A DNA stretch of 5,669 bases from Deltaproteobacteria bacterium. Its GTDB lineage: Bacteria; Myxococcota_A; Polyangia; HGW-17. The notes beneath the pieces were generated by a model, which was not told where the DNA came from, ran no database searches, and saw only the letters and a program-made list of their open reading frames with translations. The DNA lies in assembly GCA_003249585.1 (NCBI GenBank), contig QKIM01000258.1:1-5669 (forward strand), read 5' to 3'. This document shows positions 1 to 5,308 of this stretch, piece by piece; position 1 is the stretch's first letter, and every line of letters begins with the position of its first letter. The position numbers and the translations under genes were made by a program.

Positions 1-372
1 AAACTCGATGCACCGGATCTCCTGCAGCGCTTCCCATACTCGGAAGACCAGGAAATGTCGCTCTTCTCCGTCCTCGCGGGAGACCGAGGCGTTCTCGGTC
101 TCTTTTCGATACGCCTCGAAGATCCGGATCCGCTCAAGCGTGGTCTCCTTGTTCTTCTCGATGTCCTGTCCAAGCAGGATGAGCGCGTGCGTGGTGTGAA
201 ACGCGCCGTCAGTCTCGGGCAGCTTGCGCCCCACGAGAATGGAGACCTTGATGCCGTCGAAGGTGCGGGTGAGCGCTTCGAAATATTCGCTGCCGTGTTT
301 GCGCAGATACATCTCTACCAGGGTAAGGGAGTCTGGATCGTTGAGTTTGGTGGATTTGATGTATTTTCGCAT
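1..372 (-). CDS. Unknown protein, N-terminal 124 residues (C-terminus outside window), overlapping the kinase stop
   Basis: I do not recognise this protein. An uninterrupted reading frame starts at ATG 372-370 and stays open to the window edge, beginning MRKYIKSTKLNDPDS. It has no signal peptide or membrane segment and is rich in charged residues, so a soluble cytoplasmic protein is likely. The visible part alternates short hydrophobic strands (KVSILVG, ALILLG, FLVFRVW) with charged helical stretches (DIEKNKETTLERIRIFEAYRK), suggesting a small alpha/beta fold. Its ATG shares its first base with the TAA of the upstream kinase (TAATG). No Shine-Dalgarno sequence precedes it within the kinase end, so translation probably depends on ribosomes finishing the kinase. 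This coupling argues for a role tied to the kinase, such as substrate, adaptor or regulator, but that is inference from position only. The coding call rests on the overlap and the clean frame; the family is unknown. Confidence 0.8.
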   Translation of the reverse strand, partial: MRKYIKSTKLNDPDSLTLVEMYLRKHGSEYFEALTRTFDGIKVSILVGRKLPETDGAFHTTHALILLGQDIEKNKETTLERIRIFEAYRKETENASVSREDGEERHFLVFRVWEALQEIRCIEF

Positions 373-2354
373 TAGTTGATGATGTACGAGTACTCGTAGT
401 CCTGCTTGAGGGCCCTGAACCGGGGGAAGCTCACCGAGTAGACCACTGCGGAGATGCAGGCCTTGAGATCGGCGTTCCCGTTGCTGGTCTGGGCCAGGGC
501 CGTGCGAACCGTCCCGTTGCAGCGCAGCTGCCCCGTGACTTTGGCGACACCCTTGTATTTGTGCTTTACAAAGCACGCCTTCACCCTCGGTGTAAGGGCG
601 CGCAGTTTCGTCTGAACAAGAGCCGAACTGAGGTTCTCAAAGGGGTTCTGGGAGCAGCAGCAGGGAACGGAAAACTGTTTGGTCATGCACCAGACCTTGC
701 TGCAGGAGGCCACCTGGCCCATGGTGGACACGGGCGGCATGGCGTCACGGACAGCGACCATGGCGGACATGGCGGGGACGGGCCGGGTCGGAGGCAGGCT
801 GTCGGCAGTCATGACGTCGGAAGCGCCCATGGCCGAATCGACCGGTGCGGGATGCGTCGGGGTCCCTTTCGCTGGCTTCTTAGCCGGCTCATCGACAGGA
901 GCGGGCTTTCGGTACACCATGAGGTAATAGAGCGCACCGAGGACCAGGGCGAGCAGGAGCGCACCGAACATGATGTTCTCCACCACCTTGCCTGAGCGTT
1001 TTTTGACTGGAAGCGGCTCGCTCTCGCGCTCATCCTGGGCTTTCAAGGCGGCAGCGATAAGTCCGCTGTCGCCGGAGATGTCCGTGTGGTGTGGTTCAGG
1101 GGTGAGGGCCTGTTCGGAGGGATCTCCGTAACCGAGTTCTTCCCGGATGTTTATGGCAGAGAGCATGAGTTGGGAATCCTCACGGGATTCTTCGTATCTC
1201 TCGCCATTGATCGCCTCCTGAAGCGCCGAATCGTAGCTCGTGTACTGGGCCTGACCTGATCTGAATCTGTCTGATCGATTCTTGTTCAGTCCAATGTATT
1301 TCTTGCGATCTTCACGGATCTGCGATGAGTAGAGGACCTCGTATTCTTCGGTCTGCGAGGTGACATGCTTGGCGTCCCGCTGCCGCCCGACGATCTCCTG
1401 GTCATAGCCATGTTCTTCAAGGAGATAGACCGGAACGGAGGTGATCTCCTGTGGAGAATCCTCGATGGCCGTCGCGGCGTACTGGGGATCACTGTAAAGG
1501 GCGTGTTCGAACTCGGAATAGAAGGCCTCGGCAGTGGCGGGACGATCCTCCTGATTCTTGGAGAGGACCCGCTCGAGAAAGACACCGATGCCTTCGGGCA
1601 GCTCCGGCGCCACCTCGCTCAGGGGCGTGGGCGCCTCGTTGAGCACCTTGATGAGCAGGTCAGGGATGGAGCGCCCGTCGATGGGGAGCTTCCCAGAGAG
1701 CATCTGATAGGTGATGACCCCGAGGGAATAGATGTCGGTCCGTTCGTCGATGAGCTCGACCTTGCCCCTGGCCTGTTCCGGGGCCATGTAGGCCGGTGTC
1801 CCCATGATGTCGCCCGACTGGGTCTTGCGTTTGGCGGGCTCCTTGTTCTCCAGGAGCTTTGCGATTCCGAAATCCAGGATCTTGATCTTTATTCCGTCCC
1901 TGTCGCGGAAGACCATAATGTTGTCGGGCTTGAGGTCCCGGTGGATGACTTTTGCCTCGTGTGCGGCCGAGAGCGCCGAGACGATCTGGGGCAGGATGAT
2001 TTCAACGTACTTGAGCTCCAGCCCCTGGCGCTCCTCAATGATTTCGTTTAGTTCCTTGCCCTGAATGTACTCCATGATGCAAAAGAACCGTCCATCGTCC
2101 AGTTGGCCGAAATCGTAAATCTGGATGATGTTTGGATGATTGATGGAGTTGGCCGCACGGGCCTCGTCAATGAATCGGTTGACAATGGCCCGGTCTGAGG
2201 ACCAGGCGGCGTTGAGCACCTTGATGGCGACCATGCGGCCGATGGTGGGGTGAACACCCTGGTACACCGTACCGTAGGCGCCCTCTCCCAGCGTCGCAAC
2301 GACTTTGAAGCTCCCGACGTTTTTGCCTATCAATGCATCATCTGAAACGTTCAT
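372..2354 (-). CDS. Transmembrane Ser/Thr protein kinase (Pkn type) with periplasmic Cys-rich AgmX/PglI-type C-terminal domain
   Basis: A Hanks-type kinase that would phosphorylate Ser/Thr on cytoplasmic proteins. The catalytic domain covers about residues 13-285 and all key elements are visible: glycine loop GEGAYGTV (23-30), ATP lysine K45 in VAIK, alpha-C Glu64, HRDLKPDN (138-145) with catalytic D140, DFG (161-163), activation-loop GTPAYMAPE (185-193) with candidate phosphosite T186, and D207. The HRD arginine is present, so activation-loop phosphorylation is expected. Residues about 290-455 form a polar linker rich in Glu, Ser and Tyr with no domain I recognise. One membrane helix follows (about 460-480) after the basic stretch KKRSGK. 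Then comes an Ala/Pro/Met linker and a domain at about 575-660 with the pattern of the AgmX/PglI C-terminal (myxobacterial TonB-like tail) family: a VKACF helix, two strands around GTV, LKACI and SFPRF. The segment after the membrane has eight cysteines against one (C92) in the preceding 459 residues. The ATG at 2354 is supported by an in-frame TGA four codons upstream; the ribosome site is weak. It is co-transcribed with the gene at 372-1. Confidence 0.96.
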   Translation of the reverse strand: MNVSDDALIGKNVGSFKVVATLGEGAYGTVYQGVHPTIGRMVAIKVLNAAWSSDRAIVNRFIDEARAANSINHPNIIQIYDFGQLDDGRFFCIMEYIQGKELNEIIEERQGLELKYVEIILPQIVSALSAAHEAKVIHRDLKPDNIMVFRDRDGIKIKILDFGIAKLLENKEPAKRKTQSGDIMGTPAYMAPEQARGKVELIDERTDIYSLGVITYQMLSGKLPIDGRSIPDLLIKVLNEAPTPLSEVAPELPEGIGVFLERVLSKNQEDRPATAEAFYSEFEHALYSDPQYAATAIEDSPQEITSVPVYLLEEHGYDQEIVGRQRDAKHVTSQTEEYEVLYSSQIREDRKKYIGLNKNRSDRFRSGQAQYTSYDSALQEAINGERYEESREDSQLMLSAINIREELGYGDPSEQALTPEPHHTDISGDSGLIAAALKAQDERESEPLPVKKRSGKVVENIMFGALLLALVLGALYYLMVYRKPAPVDEPAKKPAKGTPTHPAPVDSAMGASDVMTADSLPPTRPVPAMSAMVAVRDAMPPVSTMGQVASCSKVWCMTKQFSVPCCCSQNPFENLSSALVQTKLRALTPRVKACFVKHKYKGVAKVTGQLRCNGTVRTALAQTSNGNADLKACISAVVYSVSFPRFRALKQDYEYSYIIN

Positions 2355-2691
2355 CGTTACTATTCATGCCAGAAGAGGCCCCAAAAAGGTAGCTGAAACT
2401 TCCGAATATGGCCCAGGGTCCCGGGCCCTGTCGTGCGCTTCGGTCCCGGCGGGATCTTCACGCGAAGCTATGGTGAGGGGCCCGCTTTGGGTTGACACTG
2501 TGAAAAAAAAAGACATGCCGCGACCTCTCCGAATCTTCATCGCCCCAAGCCATCTTCTACGGTATTCTCATCATTTTTCCGTGCTTTTCGCAGGGGAGAG
2601 CCGCCTTGCGCCGCTGTGACGGAGGTTCGGCATCCCATTTGCTTTCTGAGATATTTAGGGCATTATTATTCCATAAAGGAGAGAGGTTTCC
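2355..2691. other. Divergent intergenic spacer between kinase and lipoprotein genes
   Basis: These 337 bases separate two divergent genes and must hold both promoters, but I cannot assign either with confidence. Visible elements are a near-palindrome CAGGGTCCCGGGCCCTG at 2414-2430, a perfect TTGACA at 2492-2497 followed by a run of nine A at 2503-2511 but with no acceptable -10 at 16-18 bases, and an AT-rich stretch at 2651-2670. That stretch contains TATTAT at 2664-2669, with TTGCTT at 2639-2644 upstream at a long 19-base spacing. Transcription from the latter would start almost on the ribosome binding site of the downstream gene, so it is doubtful. Open frames crossing the spacer are extensions of antisense shadow frames and show no protein-like features. 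Confidence 0.6.
2675..2686 (+). promoter_or_regulatory. Ribosome binding site of the 2692 lipoprotein gene
   Basis: The purine run AAAGGAGAGAGG contains AGGAG ten bases before the ATG at 2692 and a second GAGAGG five bases before it. It fixes this ATG as the start, immediately in front of a signal peptide (MKVFVLCLPALLFS). Confidence 0.8.
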
Positions 2692-3813
2692 ATGAAAGTA
2701 TTCGTCCTGTGTCTTCCCGCGCTGCTCTTCAGTATTCTGGCCTGCCAGGCCAAGCCGCCTGCACCGACGGTCGGCTGGCGCATCTGCCCTGCCATCGCCC
2801 CGGGAGGCAATACGGTCTCCATTCTTCCCGTCGATGTGCGGGTCAACGTAGAGGGCAAGTACAGCAAAAAGCAGTACACGAAAGTCTGGCGCAACGCCAT
2901 GAACAGCGCCCTGACCCTTCAGCGCCACATCCCCGATTTCCTCGCTTCGCGCCGCTATCGCGTTCAGGACCAGGTGCTCTGGTCGGGCCGCGCGGTGAAC
3001 TACCAGGGGCAGTATTCCCAGTCGCTCTCCGAGCGCGACCTGGCGCAGGGCGTGTTCAGCCTCGCTCATTTCGCCGGACGCCTCGGCCAGGGATCCCTCA
3101 AGCACAACATCGCCCCTGCCGTCTTCAAAAAGCTTTCGGGGACCAGCGATCTCTCCCTCTACGTCGCCAACTGGTACAACGTGAAGTTCGAGCAGCCCAA
3201 CGCCTTCCTGGAATTCCTCAAGGTGACGCTGGTCGTGGTCGGGGTCGCCGTCATCGTCTTCGGAGTCGTCACCGTGATCGCGGCGGCCGCGGGCAAGGGC
3301 GGCGGCGGGGGCGGCGGCAACGCTATCGGCGGGATCCTCAAGATCGGCGGAAAGCTCTTCCTGCATGGCGCCAAGGGCCTCGCCAACGTGGCCTCCCGTG
3401 TCTTCGTGCGCTCCCTGGCACGAACCGCAGGCCGCGTGGCGCTCCACACGGCCCGTGTCGCCACACGGGTCGCCGTGCGCGTAACGCTGGAGCATGGCCC
3501 CATCATCATCGACATCCCCCAGTCCTACGTTGTCCCGGCCTACCAGCCCCCCGCCGACCAGGGCCCCTCCGACGCCGTGAACCGGTACCTGGGTGTTGAG
3601 AACGGCGCATCTTCACTGCGTCCCATCATGGCCGGACACGGATATCTCATGGTCCTGGCCCTCGTCAACAACAAGACCGGTGCGGTGGTATGGGATGGCA
3701 GGGTCTACGTGCCCCAGGGGGCCAAGACCGAGAAGGTGCGCACGCTCATGCAGCAGCTCTTCTCCTCCATGCCTCAGGGCGTCATGCCCCTTCATCACCA
3801 GGTCGAAGAATAG
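2692..3813 (+). CDS. Probable lipoprotein of unknown function with internal membrane segment, Gly tract and Arg-rich helix
   Basis: I do not recognise the family. The protein has 373 residues and starts with a lipoprotein-like signal peptide whose likely lipobox is ILAC, with C18 as the lipid site; Leu at -2 is slightly unusual. Residues 41-165 look like a mixed alpha/beta domain (TVSILPVDVRV, then a helix and RRYRVQDQVLW). Residues about 176-200 are a strongly hydrophobic helix (VTLVVVGVAVIVFGVV), followed by a seven-glycine run (203-209). Next is a basic helical stretch at 227-265 with Arg at 236, 240, 244, 248, 255, 259 and 263. The C-terminal part (about 268-360) ends with a strand-turn-strand MVLALVNNKTGAVVWDGRVYV and a helix, as in envelope lipoproteins with CsgG/GNA1162-like folds; this resemblance is a pattern impression, not a proven homology. 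The gene stands alone, with its own ribosome site, divergent from the kinase and convergent with the FKBP gene. It probably acts in the periplasm or at the inner face of the outer membrane. Confidence 0.85.
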   Translation: MKVFVLCLPALLFSILACQAKPPAPTVGWRICPAIAPGGNTVSILPVDVRVNVEGKYSKKQYTKVWRNAMNSALTLQRHIPDFLASRRYRVQDQVLWSGRAVNYQGQYSQSLSERDLAQGVFSLAHFAGRLGQGSLKHNIAPAVFKKLSGTSDLSLYVANWYNVKFEQPNAFLEFLKVTLVVVGVAVIVFGVVTVIAAAAGKGGGGGGGNAIGGILKIGGKLFLHGAKGLANVASRVFVRSLARTAGRVALHTARVATRVAVRVTLEHGPIIIDIPQSYVVPAYQPPADQGPSDAVNRYLGVENGASSLRPIMAGHGYLMVLALVNNKTGAVVWDGRVYVPQGAKTEKVRTLMQQLFSSMPQGVMPLHHQVEE

Positions 3814-3831
3814 CGCGCACTCGAAAGAACG

Positions 3832-3882
3832 CCAGGGAGGGTTCACCGCTCAGTGTTCTCGCGAACCTCGGTCCCCTGGTTT
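3832..3882. terminator. Possible bidirectional terminator hairpin between convergent genes
   Basis: In the 110-base gap between the converging stop codons, CCAGGG (3832-3837) is the exact reverse complement of CCCTGG (3874-3879). Inside it, AGGGTTC (3838-3844) pairs with GAACCT (3863-3868) with one bulged G. A five-base bulge separates the two stem parts. The plus strand continues with TTT and the minus strand with GTTCTTTC, so neither U tract is strong. A second GC-rich hairpin (GCGCTG 3906-3911 with CGGCGC 3919-3924) touches the FKBP stop codon. Confidence 0.3.
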
Positions 3883-3923
3883 GTCAGGTCTGTTGTCGGG
3901 AGGCGGCGCTGGGCTTCGCGGCG

Positions 3924-4808
3924 CTATTTCATCGCCTTGGGGGTGGGTTTGGCTACGGGCTTGGCTGCGGGCTTTGCAGGGGCCATGGCGTCCGCCTTCA
4001 TGTCGGTTTTGGGAGCGGGTTTCCCGGCGATGGAGACGAGTTCAACCTCGAAGACCAGCATATCCATGGGACCGATCTTGGGAGTCGGGGGGGTCATTCC
4101 GTAGGCCAGCTTGCCGGGAATCCAGAAGATGAACTTGGAGCCCACGGGCATAAGGGGGATACCCAGGGTCCAGCCTTTGATGACGCGATTGAGGGGGAAG
4201 GTCGTCGGCGCGCCGCGATCGTAGGACGAGTCGAACTTTGTGCCGTCCAGGAGGGTGCCCTTGTAGTGGCAGGAGACCTTGTCCGTGGCCGTGGGCTTCT
4301 CGCCCTTGGCGTCCCGGAGGATCTTGTACTGGAATCCACTGGGATGCACGATGACCCCCTTCTCCTTCTTGTTCTTCTCAAGGAAGTCGTTGGCCTTCTT
4401 CTCGTTCTCCTTGGCCTTGGCCAGCATCTCCGGGGAGGCGGGCTTGGGCTGGGGCATTCTCCCCTTCATGCGCTCCATGGCTTTCTTCCGCATTTCCATG
4501 AGGATGGGGCGGATTTGCTCCTGGGTGACCAGGGGCTCCTTGTCGTTCCAGCCGTCATTGGCACCGGCAACGAGTGCGGCGGTGTTCATCTTCATTCCGT
4601 CGCGCTTGAGGTTCTTTCCATTCATATAAGCCATGAAGTAGAGCATCTTGTACTCATTGAGGGAGAGGTCCACGGCGCCCGCAGGCGTGCTCGTGGTGCC
4701 ACTCTTGGGAGTGGCGGCCGGGGCGTCCTTGCCTTTGCAGTCGCACTGCTTCTTGCAGCCGGCGAAGGCGAGCAGCGCGGTAACGAGGAACAGGATAGTG
4801 GTTTTCAT
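3924..4808 (-). CDS. FKBP-type peptidyl-prolyl cis-trans isomerase lipoprotein (Mip/FkpA-like)
   Basis: An envelope proline isomerase and probable chaperone. With the start at ATG 4808 the protein has 294 residues. The signal peptide MKTTILFLVTALLAFAGC gives lipid-site C18, followed by C22 and C24. Residues about 45-148 match the helical dimerisation domain of Mip/FkpA proteins (YMNGKNLKRDGM, ALVAGANDGW, FLEKNKKEKGV) and are unusually rich in Met and Lys. The FKBP domain covers about 155-261 and keeps the binding and catalytic residues known from FKBP12: Y182, F192, D193, F204, V209, I210, W213, Y236 and F253, so it should be active. A Lys/Pro/Ala tail (about 262-294) extends beyond the family's usual end. 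Start choice: AAGGAG (4820-4815) lies six bases before ATG 4808; an upstream in-frame TTG at 4814 abuts that site with no spacing and is rejected. A small hairpin (AGCGC GAA GCGCT, 4832-4844) lies in the leader. The gene is divergent from the small regulator at 5032 and not in an operon here. Confidence 0.95.
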   Translation of the reverse strand: MKTTILFLVTALLAFAGCKKQCDCKGKDAPAATPKSGTTSTPAGAVDLSLNEYKMLYFMAYMNGKNLKRDGMKMNTAALVAGANDGWNDKEPLVTQEQIRPILMEMRKKAMERMKGRMPQPKPASPEMLAKAKENEKKANDFLEKNKKEKGVIVHPSGFQYKILRDAKGEKPTATDKVSCHYKGTLLDGTKFDSSYDRGAPTTFPLNRVIKGWTLGIPLMPVGSKFIFWIPGKLAYGMTPPTPKIGPMDMLVFEVELVSIAGKPAPKTDMKADAMAPAKPAAKPVAKPTPKAMK

Positions 4809-4926
4809 CTTCAACTCCTTGGGTTGGTGAAAGCGCGAAGCGCTGAACTGTCAGGGGGACTGCATACCGTATTTTTCGCCGCCTTTGAAGCTGAATCACC
4901 ACACCCATCCCACCGAGCCACTGTTT

Positions 4927-5008
4927 CGGTGCCGGTCAGCCCCAAATCTGTTGACCCTTGAAGCCGGACATTCTATAAGATCAAACGGGAAGTGACCGGC
5001 GGTGCCGG
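4927..5008. promoter_or_regulatory. Cluster of GCCGG repeats around the regulator promoter (candidate operator)
   Basis: CGGTGCCGG occurs twice in direct orientation (4927-4935 and 5000-5008). GCCGGTCA (4931-4938) is the exact reverse complement of TGACCGGC (4993-5000), and a further GCCGGA (4963-4968) sits between the -35 and -10 elements. The downstream copy forms an inverted pair CCGGC-GGT-GCCGG (4996-5008) just after the expected transcription start. Short repeated sites over a promoter are typical operators of ribbon-helix-helix repressors, and such a protein is encoded directly downstream, so autoregulation is a reasonable inference. GCCGG is not rare in GC-rich DNA, which limits confidence. 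Confidence 0.45.
4951..4979 (+). promoter_or_regulatory. Sigma-70-like promoter for the ribbon-helix-helix gene
   Basis: TTGACC (4951-4956) and TATAAG (4974-4979) each match five of six consensus positions and are separated by exactly 17 bases. Transcription would start near 4986, giving a leader of about 45 bases before the ATG at 5032. It is the best promoter in the window. Confidence 0.75.
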
Positions 5009-5031
5009 AGAATCACGTCCAAGGAGAACCC

Positions 5032-5223
5032 ATGTCACAAGACACCGTAAAGGTCGGCATCACCCTGTCGGCGCACAAGCGACTCAAGCTCCTCTCCATT
5101 GTCGAGAAAAAGACGATGCTGGAGATCCTCGAGGAGATCATCAAGGAGCGGTATGGGCTGCACCGGTCGGAGATCGAGGAGCTCATCCGGACAGCCAACA
5201 ACCCGACACGGCACAAAGAATAA
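5032..5223 (+). CDS. Small ribbon-helix-helix (CopG/Arc-like) DNA-binding protein
   Basis: A 63-residue protein with the layout of the ribbon-helix-helix fold: a strand DTVKVGITL (4-12), helix A from SAHKRLKLLSIV (13-24), a turn at EKK (25-27) and helix B from TMLEILEEIIKERYG (28-42), with a short charged tail. Such proteins dimerise through the strand and place its side chains in the DNA major groove; in this one K7, T5 and T11 are the probable base-contacting positions. Start choice: AAGGAG (5021-5026) lies five bases before ATG 5032. A GTG at 5002 in the same frame would add ten residues, but it has no ribosome site and falls inside the repeat cluster. No toxin gene is adjacent, so it reads as a stand-alone regulator rather than half of a toxin-antitoxin pair. 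It may repress its own promoter and possibly the divergent FKBP gene. Target and regulon cannot be read from the sequence. Confidence 0.8.
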   Translation: MSQDTVKVGITLSAHKRLKLLSIVEKKTMLEILEEIIKERYGLHRSEIEELIRTANNPTRHKE

Positions 5224-5235
5224 CCACAAACCCGT

Positions 5236-5263
5236 TTGATTCTTCCCCGATTCGGGATATCTT
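5236..5263 (+). promoter_or_regulatory. Candidate promoter with internal palindrome upstream of the 5309 lipoprotein gene
   Basis: TTGATT (5236-5241) and TATCTT (5258-5263) are separated by 16 bases, with AT-rich sequence continuing to 5268. The spacer contains an 11-base palindrome CCCGATTCGGG (5246-5256), which could be an operator or a weak terminator hairpin after the regulator gene. Only 12 bases separate the regulator stop from this -35, so readthrough from the upstream gene is also possible. Confidence 0.4.
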
Positions 5264-5308
5264 ATTAAGGTGGACGGGGTGACATCGGATCCGTCGAGGA
5301 GTGTGTGC

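Noticed and set aside
1365..2051. 228-codon plus-strand frame opposite the kinase domain
   Set aside because: It lies wholly antisense to conserved kinase motifs; its acidic, Leu-rich composition follows from the opposite strand.
2492..2520. Perfect TTGACA followed by a nine-A run as a promoter
   Set aside because: At 16-18 bases downstream there is only ATGCCG-like sequence, a poor -10, and the next gene starts about 195 bases later.
2557..3495. 312-codon minus-strand frame opposite the 2692 lipoprotein gene
   Set aside because: It is a shadow frame caused by GC-rich third positions. The plus-strand gene has a ribosome site and signal peptide; this frame has neither.
4806..4814. TTG at 4814 as the FKBP start
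   Set aside because: It directly abuts the AAGGAG ribosome site with no spacing. ATG 4808 has a six-base spacing and gives a normal lipoprotein signal peptide.
4861..4889. Minus-strand promoter for the FKBP gene (TTCAAA, 17 bases, TATGCA)
   Set aside because: Spacing is right, but the elements match only four and three of six consensus positions, too weak to annotate.
3690..4961. 423-codon plus-strand frame across the FKBP gene
   Set aside because: It is antisense to the FKBP gene, whose active-site residues are all present. The translation is Gly/Leu/His-rich with no motif and it also overlaps the end of the 2692 gene.
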